This document shows, piece by piece, positions 54,770-64,000 of a stretch of 64,000 nt of DNA. This DNA comes from Ligustrum vulgare (Eukaryota > Streptophyta > Magnoliopsida > Lamiales > Oleaceae), in the NCBI GenBank assembly GCA_963555705.1, contig OY743172.1:22071446-22135445 (forward strand), given 5' to 3'. A program made the position numbers and the translations under genes. A model generated the notes under the pieces. The model had not been told where the DNA came from. It saw only the letters and a program-made list of their open reading frames with translations, and searched no databases. Each line of letters starts with the position of its first letter. The stretch's first letter is position 1.

Positions 54770-56160
54770 GTCTTCCAATCCATTTAAGAAACTCATTCCT
54801 AGTAAGATATGAGGTCCTATGTCCACATTGTTATCTATGTAACATGGAACTAAAAGGTTAATTCCTCCAATTTTTATTGGTACCTTAACTTCTAATTATG
54901 TAGTATGTATTTGTCCATCAAAATTAACATATCTATAAGGATTAGTTCTATGAGTTATTAATCATTTATTCTTATTTGAAGTTATGTGACATTCACTAGC
55001 TCCTGTATCTATCAATATATTTGAACTTTTTATATGCTCTTTTCCATTGAAGTATTCTCCTTCCATTTTTATATTTCCAGCATTTTTATGAATTTTTATT
55101 TCTCTTGTATTACTAGTCTCTCCTAGTTGTCTTCTATTAGGTGGATTTAGACCTCTTGATCTTATAATTAATTTTCCATCTTCAAATGTTATTCTATTCT
55201 CAGGGTATTCTTCTTCTCTAATTTCTATAATATGAGGTTTATTTTTTGTTATACAAAGTTCATAATTTTCTGGAGTTAAACTTATTTGTTTGTTTGGTTT
55301 TATAATCTTACTAAAATATTTGCATTCTTTATGGACTTCAATATATAGTTTTTTAGAACAAATATTTCCATAATTAGAATTAGTAAATGTATATAATGCT
55401 CTGTATTCTATAGTCATAATCTGATCTCCTGGTTCCATTATGTCATCTTTGTATAATTTGAAATGTAGTCCTAAGACTTCATTAAAGTTTTTATTTTTTA
55501 ATGAGACACAATACTTTGGGTAGCATGTAAATATCAATTTTTTGTATGAAAGGTTTCCTTCTATTGTTTCGAAATGGCTATCTTTTAAATTTATTATTCT
55601 TCCATCATGTAAATTTACAGTCAAGGTGAGTTTACCCCTTCTTTGAATAAGGATTTAAACATTATTTGTATTCCTGCAAGATAAACATATTGAATCTTTT
55701 CACTTTGTTTTCTATTGATCCTTGTTAATAATTATGTAACTGTAGTTTTTGTTAAAATTTTTAATTTATGTGTTCCTTGAGTTGTTCTAACATCTATTGC
55801 CTTTTCAATTTTATGATATTCATTTATTGCTATTCTTTCTCTTCTCCATATATTATCTTAAATTTTTCATTTTCCAACTTTTAAATCTAAAGATAATTTT
55901 TGTATCTTCTTAAATTTATTATTGTCAAATGTTATTTTCATTCCATAACCATCAATTCCTTCATATTCTTGTACATTTATATTATTGTTTTCTATTTCTT
56001 CTATTTTTTTTTCGAATTCCGATTCATTGTTTTCTGAATATGTTTCACTTATGTAAAGTTCTTGATCATAATATTCTTCAATATCAGATATTTCACTTAA
56101 TTCACTTTCTATTTTTAAGTATTATTTTTGTAATATTTTAACTATTTTCTTGGTATAATC
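54770..56160 (-). pseudogene. EPRV-A movement protein and AP1 (right copy)
   Basis: The open frame 54962-55624 runs from the movement protein core (DGRIINL, GNLSYKKLIFT) to AP1 LIDTGASECH (DTGA at 54998-55009). ILLGMSF lies near 54795. This shows directly that movement protein and AP1 are on one polyprotein. The core start (FKEGVDSPL) is broken near 55625 by an indel relative to the left copy. Acidic N-terminus at about 55900-56150 with stops. Confidence 0.85.
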
Positions 56161-56164
56161 AATA

Positions 56165-56426
56165 CTTATATGTCATATTTCTCCATAATTCCAACATTTG
56201 CATTAGCTTTTATCATTTTTGTAAGATTTATTTTTCTGATTTTTGCTTGGATTATATCTTCTTTTATAGTATCTTTTTCTAGGTTTTATATATTTTTTCT
56301 TAAATTTTCTAATTTTTTTAAACTTTCTATTTTTATATTTTCTCTCAATATTTCTTCTTTCAGGATTACATCTCCATTGTATAGGTTTTTTCATATCTTC
56401 ACAACATATCATAGTTAGTTTTCCTG
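56165..56426 (-). pseudogene. EPRV-A coat protein C-terminus, truncated by a 3-kb deletion
   Basis: Zinc knuckle with the same TGA (56173-56175) and the Lys/Arg-rich region (56203-56412). At 56426/56427 the sequence jumps to what is 6123 in the left copy, so about 3.06 kb (left copy 3063-6122) is missing. That covers the rest of the coat protein, the coiled-coil ORFs, most of the first ORF and the site of the MITE. Almost no homology lies at the junction. Confidence 0.85.
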
Positions 56427-56498
56427 TCTAGATGTATGTATTCTATATTCATTTTTGTATTTTATTATGTAATATTTATCTCTTAGATCTGCCATATG

Positions 56499-56510
56499 GC
56501 TCTGATCTCA
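56499..56510 (-). promoter_or_regulatory. Degenerate primer binding site, EPRV-A right copy
   Basis: Minus strand TGAGATCAGAGC, with changes at other positions than the left copy (6197-6208). Together the two imply an ancestral TGGTATCAGAGC. Confidence 0.75.
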
Positions 56511-56942
56511 ATTTAGAGGTGCTACTATGAGTAAACAAAAATCGTAAAATTATATTAAAATTGTTTTGGAATTTTGCATGCTTAAAAATTTGAAATGTGT
56601 AAACTTGAGGACTTTGTATGTTAGAATTTATAAAAAGAATATTTTGGTAATTTTTCATAGTCTGTAGACTGTATGTCAATCTATATGAGTTTTTCTGTAC
56701 ATTTAAACTTTTTCTTGCAGCATTATATAATATGTATGTAAAATAAATAAATAAATATTCTGTAAATAATCTTTATAGATAAGTTTTTTTTTAATAGGGT
56801 TAATAATTACATCATCACCTGACAACTTTTTCTTCCATCACTAGACACTTTACAACACATAGGTACATGCATTGGAACTTATATCCTTCTCCATGCAACA
56901 AGTGTATATATCGTTGAAAAGTCAAACAATAATTAACTATTT

Positions 56943-57230
56943 CTCTCCTTTATTTACGTAAAAAAAAAAGGTGTAGCCCACACCCTGAGGGCCCGAACCG
57001 ACCACGCCCAAGGCCATTGGTTCGGGAAGGTAAATCCAGGTTATGCCTCCAAGGAGCCAGGGTGGAAGGGCTTATGGTAAGCATGAGAAACGCTCAATAA
57101 CTCCCGCTTGCCACAAGGCCAATTCCACCTTGCGGGGAATCGAACCAAGCACACAGCTGCGCTGAGCACTTACCACCCATCCCCTTTGCCACTTGGAGAT
57201 GTGCCCTGGGAGCCTCTCCTTTATTTACGT
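56943..57230 (-). mobile_element. Au-type SINE with 17-bp TSD
   Basis: The 254-bp body (56960-57213) is flanked by CTCTCCTTTATTTACGT at 56943-56959 and 57214-57230. On the minus strand it has an A-box-like TGGCAAAGGGG (57181-57191), a B box GGTTCGATTCC (57136-57146) and a terminal T run next to the left TSD. This fits a tRNA-derived Au SINE with poly(T) tail. The left genomic copy (about 7090-7105) lacks it. It was inserted after the duplication by LINE-type machinery. Confidence 0.9.
57136..57191 (-). promoter_or_regulatory. SINE RNA polymerase III boxes
   Basis: B box at 57136-57146 and A-box-like sequence at 57181-57191 on the minus strand, about 35 bases apart, as in tRNA-derived SINEs. 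Confidence 0.8.
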
Positions 57231-59823
57231 GTTCTATATATACCCAAGGTTACTCCTTCAATAGCTACCGTGAAGAATAGATAACACAATCACAATCAAA
57301 ATTTACATCCACCTTATCTAAAAGTTTTTTGTTTAAAAATATATATTTTATATTTTTTAAATAAAATATGTGGTTAAAAAATAGAGAGAGAAAATTTGTG
57401 TGATTAAAAAGTGATTTGAGAATTGTATAAGAAAAACATGTTTAAAAAAAATATATTTCTCAAATATACACTTTAGAAACTCTATCTTCTTATTGCTGGT
57501 CAATTTTACTTGCATTCTTTCCACTTCGTGTTAACTTATAATCATCTTATAATGAAATAAGTTACTTCTGGAATTATATCTTTGATTATACATGCATTAT
57601 TGTTAAAAAATTCAAATCTTCTTATTGTTTGTGGGTTTGAATTACATTCCTTTTCATGTTAGTTTATAATTTAACTGCAGTGAAGTAAGTTTCTGGTAAA
57701 ATTGTATCTTACAAATGTACACACAACCTTGTTAAAAAATTTTTTTAGGAAACAATTAGATTTTATCATCAATAGCCACGTCTGTATATACTCCAACTTC
57801 TTATTCATGTATCTCTTGGATATCAGAATGGTTGCACTATATATAAGCTTATTCCAGAGATTTCTACTACAGAAAATAACTGGGCTGCAAAAGTAATCAT
57901 TGCAAGAAAACAGGCACCTAAAACTGCCCGTAATATGCGGGATTAAATGTGTCTAAACGAGAATAGGCGTGTCTAGACGAGATTAAGTGTTCCTAGACGG
58001 TCAACAAAAAACTTTAACCGCATTTTTTCACACATACCACCTATTCGACGCGTTTTGACCATGCACCGCGCCTAGACATGCATTTTCGCACATTTTAGAA
58101 CAATGGTTACAAATACATTCACCTATTATAGAAACTCTAAGTACTTGATTATGATCGTGATACTATGGGCTAAAATTTTTGCATAACTTGTCATTCTTGC
58201 AAAAGTTTTTGTAAAGTTATGATCTCGTAAACTTTTAAATAAAGTTATGCACTCGTGAATATTCTCGTAAAAGAAATGTTATCGTAAAAGTCACACTCTT
58301 GTAAACTTGCACAAATTGATTTTTCTTGTATATATCATGAGTTTTGTTTCTATCCATCTTGTTAATTTGGCATACTCTCGTGAGATTTGAAAACCTTATT
58401 TTTGGGAAAAAGTTTCATCTTAACTTGACATGTTCTTCTAAGAATTGGGAACTCTAGTTCGGGCATAATTTTCGTGATTGGAAACCCTAATTAGGGCAAA
58501 AGTCCCATCTCAGCTTGACTTGATCTTGTGAATCTTGGAAACCCTATTTCGGGCAAAACTTCCATCTTATCTTGTTACTTGTATTGAGCACTCGGTATAG
58601 AAATTGTAATTATGATAAGGGTCCCACAAAAATGATTTGTAAAAGCCTTGCATGATTATATGAACTTGATTCGAATATGTGAGATTTTATGGCTCATCTT
58701 GATAAAAGAATTTGTTATGTGTGGACTACGATTTCTCCAACGTACCCCGCTCGTGATTCATGATATTTTGTCATATACTTGGAGCTTGCCTATGATCCTA
58801 AAGGCATGGTCGTATATTGATTAATTTTGGTATCTATCTCGGGGTACAAGATGGGAATTGTAGGGGACCCATCATGTCATGTATTATAATATAGTATGCA
58901 TTAGTCAATATTGGAAAATATCTATGATGTGAGGGTCATCGATGATACGGTACCTACAATATATCTCAATTATAATTGACTATTACGATACAGATCTGTT
59001 GTTTGATCAGCCAGTGATATAAGACATTACGATCTTGATTTGTTAATTATTTTGGATATACGGATATTTGGCTCATGTATCGAACTGTATTGCTTTTACT
59101 AGTATACAATAAAAGATACTTATCAAAAGGAGATTTTGAATTTAAGAAATTCCAAATACCTGGAGCTTGTTTTACAAACATGTACATGAATACTGATATA
59201 TGCTTCACTCTCTACTTATTCATGTGAATGAAGTCAAATCTATGTGCTTTGCCTTTATTACTTTCGAAAAATAATGATTGACATGTTTGAATAATGATTG
59301 GTAGATGTGACTAGCTTCTAAATTTAGCTTCATAAAAATATTCACACCACCATTTTGTTGTAATATCTCAAGAACTTAAGGTGTCGGCCGTTAAGTTATG
59401 ACCTTTTAGATAGAGGTCATCATTCTCTTGAATCTTTCATTTTGTCATTTGATCTACCTTAGAATGCCTTGGGCTAAAAAGTTAGATGCTTGAAAATTGA
59501 ATCTTGATAGTGCTATTCTTTATAAAATCAGAGTACTCAGCGAAAGCGTTAGTATGCTATAAGATCTCTTCTCGACATGACTAGTTAAAAGTTTGAACTT
59601 GTTTAGTATTTCTTGTAGAAAACACGAGTTCGAAGTATCATTTCTAAAAGTGTGTGTTCGACTATTATATGTCGAAAGTGTCTTTTCTTGTACAAAATAT
59701 TTTTAAACTCCATCCCATGTATTTTGAATCCTATTTGAGATCTTAAAGATATACTTTATCATTGATCAAGTATACAATGTTTAAAATATCCCATTCGGCT
59801 AATTTCGAGGACGAAATTCTTTT
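57231..59823. other. Non-coding retrotransposon debris (right copy)
   Basis: Counterpart of 15601-18158, including the short MITE at about 57914-58102. No gene supported; the frame at 57702-57896 is not recognisable. Confidence 0.6.
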
Positions 59824-59836
59824 AAGAGGGAAAGAT

Positions 59837-62800
59837 TGTAACGATCCAAAAAATCTGATGTCATTTATTATCCATTATGTTTTAATAAAATTATTTTAGA
59901 ATTTATGTAATTATTTTGGAATCAAAAGAAAGAAAAACGTGTTTAAACGAAAGAGAAACGAAAATATTAAATAAAGATAAGTAACATCAAAAATGTATTT
60001 AAGTGACCCTTTGTTCGAGACTTTTTATAGTACTCCCAACCTCATTTGATTACATTTCATACATGTACGAACAAGTTCTCGAAGTGAACTTCGAGAATAT
60101 GAAAACGGTTTGTCATTCCGAACAATGGTTAACCCTCGGTGAATTTTTAAAGTTAAGACGGTAAAAACGGTTAAATCGAAAACAGTTTTGAGTGGCCTAC
60201 TTTGAAAGGCCATAACTTTCTCCTCGATTATCCGTTTCTTGCACCGTAAATTGTGTGTGAAAGTACTCCGTGAGTACTTCGAAATGATACCAAGAAACCA
60301 AGATTTAGACTACGTTTGATACCCCAAATCGTAGCTCAGAAACTGGCCTACGAAACTGAATTTTGGAAAGTTTAACCATGACGTGGAACCTTAGGCTTCA
60401 CACGGCTGTATGTAACTCCTCTTAGTCATCTCTAAACTTGTGACACCTCCAGCCTTGCATGGGTTAAAAACGCCAGCTCCTGCTTCCTTCTATCCTGGGA
60501 AGATAAGAACTAAATCAATTCCTTAGTGGCAAAGAAAAGATCAAGTCAGCTAAGGAAGGATTCAAGTGAGGCGTTGCCTTGATTTAATACGGCGTTGCCT
60601 TATTTTTAGTATAAATACCACCAATTTGAACTGAAATCATACATCAAAAATAAGCCAAGAAATAGTGGGAAATAATGGTTCTTCTTTCCTCCATAAATTA
60701 TAGAGCTTTTGTTAGAATTATGTTGGAGTATTTTTAGGATCAAGGCTTGTTAACTTGATAACATGTTCTTGATATCCTAAATGAAATTCTACACGATCAA
60801 AATAATAGTTCTTTCCTTCCAAAATTCTAGTTCAAAGTGCGAACGAAGGTTTAATTGTTCTTGATATCATAAATGAAATTCTACTCGATCAAAATAATAG
60901 TTCTTTCCTTCCAAAATTCTAGTTCAAAGTGCGAATGAAGGTTTGATTTTTGTTAGGATTAAGACATGTTAAATGCAATAACATGATCTTGATGTCCTAA
61001 TTAATATTCTGCTTGTTCAAAATACATTAAACTCGTGAGAAATCCTAGAAATCAGAATTGACAGTGTTGAAACTGACTACAAGTATCGATAATGTATTCA
61101 TGACTTATCGATACATCAATAAGTAGAACGTATAGAACCTCGTTTAAGCACTTCTGGACTAAGGTGAGTGGAATATGTTTATTTGTCTACTTGATTACGA
61201 GATTTCGTTATAATTACATATAATAGTTATGTTATCATTGAACTTGTCGTCATATTATTGTAATCTTATTATCATCTTGATACCAGATACGAATTATGTT
61301 ATAAGTGCCCCATATATAAAGTAATTATAGATTGCTCTTAACTTGACTTGATCTTAACTTGACCTAACTTAAATATAGAGATCCGTCAGAGTAGTTATCT
61401 TGAATAATATGAAATAAGATTTGGGTAATCGTACGCTCTGTAGTGCACCTTCATGGTGAACCTTTGCATCAGAAAACTATCTACTAACCTAACTTAACTC
61501 ATCTATATGCAACTCTCGAATATGTGAACTTGTCTCACTTGAATATTATCTTGATCTTGAATATGTAAAATTAATTTGTCTATGAGTAATAACTGAACTT
61601 TTCTGGAATTAACTTGGTTTGACTGGACTTGTACTTAAATGATACTTCATGATGTGCTTTCATTACACATGACATTAAAAGAATTTCCATGATTTTATCA
61701 TGCACTGCATAGAAAGGAATTTCTTGATATTACAGTCACTCTATCCCGCTTGTCTCGACATACGTGCCACGGAGTCCAGTAATCGGATCACGATGTGTTT
61801 ACACTTGTTAATGAATTTCAGGAATCTCGACTCCCTGCATGAAACACGTGGTATAGAAACCACGCTTGTAAAAGAACTTGTGGAATAAACTCCAAGCTTG
61901 AACTCAGGGTTACATTCCCTACTTGTGTGTGCTCGGGATAGTAGTTGATTTGTAATATGGGCCCCATTAAAAGACATGTTTTCTTGAAAATACATTCATT
62001 GACATTAATCTTGAATATATGTCTTGACTCGACTTGTCTTGATTATATGACTTGAATATAGAAATTTACTGGTTTAAATATGTAAGAAGTGATTTGAAGT
62101 ATATGAAAATGACTTGTCTTGAACTTGGCTTGGGTCTGATCTTGAATATAAGCCTTGTCTTGAATATATGACCTGACTAGGAGATATGAATATAGACTTG
62201 ATTGATTTAATAAGTAAAGCTTGCACGAATCTTGAAATGTGAGGTTGGATTGTCTACGTGCAATAGCACATGTGCATCATACTTTACTCATTGGGCAAGT
62301 GTATGCTCATTCCACATCACATCTAATATTTCAGGTAATAATAAAAATGAAAAAGGAATTGGCGTGGATCTTTAGACTGCGAGAGACAGATTGTGTTGTG
62401 CTAGGTGGAGACCTATGAGTTGTTTACTCACTGAACAAGGTCTTGTATTTGAACTGTCAAACTTGCCATCTTATTATTATTTATTTTAAAAGATTTTAAA
62501 GTTAAGATCTTATATTAATTTTTTATCATTACTTTTTAAATGAATAAATTTTATTTTAATGTAAAGTTATTTTCAAATCCAAGTCAAGTAACGTCGTTTA
62601 CGTCACGGGTTTATGAAAAGAAAAATAGAATATTTCCACAAATTGTTTTATGCACCACGTGTTGGCCTTTGAGTTTGAAAATAAAAGAAAATTTTGGCCA
62701 TGCGTCACAACTCAAGATATTCATGAAAATAAAACCAAGATATGTGACACATGGCCTATTCACGTGTCGGTTGTTGAATACAATAAAGCCTCTCAAACAA

Positions 62801-62865
62801 ATGTGTGAGGTGTTTCCGATTAGTTACGTAGGTCGCGGTTCAAAGTTTATCTACCACACCACCTC
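59837..62865 (+). mobile_element. Ty3/gypsy 3' LTR (right copy), right end uncertain
   Basis: Polypurine tract AAGAGGGAAAGAT then TGTAACGATCC at 59837. TATA box TATAAATA at 60610-60617. 92-bp tandem repeat at about 60766-60950. Otherwise as the left copy. Confidence 0.6.
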
Positions 62866-63337
62866 GATTAACATTTGAAATTCTTTCACTATGAGAAGGT
62901 TCAAATCCTAAAGACACCATTTATGCGTGAGTTTGGAAAACTTACGCTAGTGATTTTTCAAAAATTTCATTCATCTTGAAAATGGTGAAGGATTGTTGAA
63001 AGAATTTTCTAAATGAATCATGGTATACAAAGGTTGATGAAAAGGTAGAAAAATGGAATGAGAAAAGGGTCAAAAAGTTTGTACCAGTTGATTGTATGAG
63101 TTTGAACCAAGCGATCACACGTAACACATCTTTATAAAATATTCGGAAAAACTTAAAGCCAAGCGATCGCTTGAGGTATAACCAAGCGATCGCTTGGTTA
63201 TCTGAGATGACCTTTGGAAAATTTATTTTTCTTGCACCTTTTGATGTTGTACATAGCATTTCTTGAAAAGGCTGAATCATGAAGTGTTGGATCATTTGTA
63301 AATGTTGTATCTATTGACAATACACCTCTTGATACTC

Positions 63338-63345
63338 TATATAAA
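63338..63345 (+). promoter_or_regulatory. TATA box of copia LTR (right copy)
   Basis: TATATAAA, counterpart of 21652-21659. Confidence 0.6.
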
Positions 63346-63747
63346 AGGTTCAATGTTGGTTGATTCATACACACTTGAATTTCTCTTCTTTACTCTACTT
63401 GCTTTTATCTTCTTGCATTAAACTTATCTTGTCATCTTGCATACAAACTTCTAGTATTCATTTACTGCAAATTTGAATACTAGGCTCTCTTGTGTTATTT
63501 ATATAGTCTTTGTGTTCGGGTTTATTGTCGGGTATTGCACATTGGTCATCAAATAAACTATTGATTCCATTGTATCTTGGAGGCTTATTTGGGTCCCTCG
63601 TGCATACATTTGATGAGACAAATGAAGTCTAAAGGAAAGCGAGTGTCATGCCTTGGAATCTTCAAAGTTGCTACGAAGTATTGTCATCACACCATCAACA
63701 TTTGTTTCAACGGTCTTTAGACTTTATCTTCTATTATAATTATTGTG

Positions 63748-63908
63748 ATGGCATCAACGGTTTCTTCGCTTCGTGATCTTGCTATGGACATCATAAAATT
63801 GGAAAGTTTTGAATGACCGAACTTCATGCGTTTGCAAAATAAATTACATTTCCTACTCACTACTCTTAATGTGTTTTATATTCTTTCTACTCCAAATAAG
63901 TTACATTT
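63748..63908 (+). pseudogene. Ty1/copia gag start, fragment (right copy)
   Basis: MASTVSSLRDLAMDI...KLESFE then TGA, followed out of frame by RLQNKLHFLLTTLNVFYIL. Same short gag remnant as 22062-22230. The Asp codon here matches usual copia gag starts better than the Val of the left copy. Confidence 0.75.
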
Positions 63909-63972
63909 TTTTTAATTTAATATTCCAGGCTATAAAAGAATCGCTTTGGAGTTAACAAAATAGCCTAATTAG

Positions 63973-64000
63973 TAGGGGTGAACATTGTTTGGTTTGACTG
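63973..64000 (+). mobile_element. hAT-type MITE left end, cut by window edge
   Basis: TAGGGGTGAACA followed by GTTTGGTTTG, as at 22286. Confidence 0.7.

Larger units (their letters stand above)
53252..64000. repeat. Segmental duplication, right copy
   Basis: Second copy of 1-22318. It lacks EPRV-B and the solo LTR, has the SINE, and has a 3-kb deletion in EPRV-A. It continues beyond the right window edge. Confidence 0.95.

Noticed and set aside
57702..57896. 64-codon ORF in the right duplicate
   Set aside because: The left copy (about 16035-16220) does not keep the same start, and no homologue is recognised.

Overview
The window looks like repeat-dense nuclear DNA of a vascular plant, most likely an angiosperm. 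It is AT-rich, and every recognisable protein belongs to a plant mobile element: Caulimoviridae-type endogenous pararetroviruses (EPRVs), Ty3/gypsy (Tekay-like and Athila-like), Ty1/copia, Helitron, hAT and PIF/Harbinger MITEs, and an Au-type SINE. I found no intact host gene, rRNA, tRNA or CRISPR array. Coordinates and motifs were read by eye, with no database search.

Layout. (1) 1-7152: a decayed EPRV ('EPRV-A', minus strand), cut by the window edge inside reverse transcriptase and carrying a MITE (3225-3816) and a solo LTR (6438-6893). (2) 7153-15598: a second EPRV lineage ('EPRV-B', minus strand), about one genome unit long, flanked by a 9-bp direct repeat and ending in inverted repeats. 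(3) 15608-22285: LTR-retrotransposon debris (Ty3 LTR from 18172, copia promoter and gag start near 21650-22230). (4) 22286-29718: a hAT MITE fragment, an Athila-like gag/protease relic, and a PIF/Harbinger-type MITE. (5) 29719-34038: a Helitron with helicase relics; inside it sits a hAT MITE, and inside that another hAT MITE. (6) 35487-45475: a complete, very young Ty3/Tekay-type element with 2.76-kb LTRs, TSD GTATT and a gutted interior. (7) 45842-49622: a non-coding LTR element. (8) 49750-57280: a second copy of EPRV-A, including the 3' genes and promoter that lie outside the window for the first copy. (9) 57281-64000: a second copy of region 3.

Blocks 1-22318 and 53252-64000 are copies of one segment, about 41.7 kb apart. 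Each copy shows the empty site of insertions in the other: EPRV-B and the solo LTR are only in the left copy, and the SINE only in the right copy. This gives an internal relative chronology.

Both EPRVs have the order leader with short ORFs, tRNA-iMet primer site, small ORF(s), coiled-coil protein, coat protein with zinc knuckle, movement protein, two successive retropepsin-like domains, RT, RNase H, and a downstream coiled-coil/inclusion-body-like ORF, with a TATA box and AATAAA further downstream. Coat protein before movement protein recalls Cavemovirus/Solendovirus rather than Badnavirus. The most notable observations are the conserved tandem protease pair, the clean unit-length EPRV-B insertion with TSD and hairpin-like ends, and recurrent in-frame TGA codons, some at conserved glycine positions.
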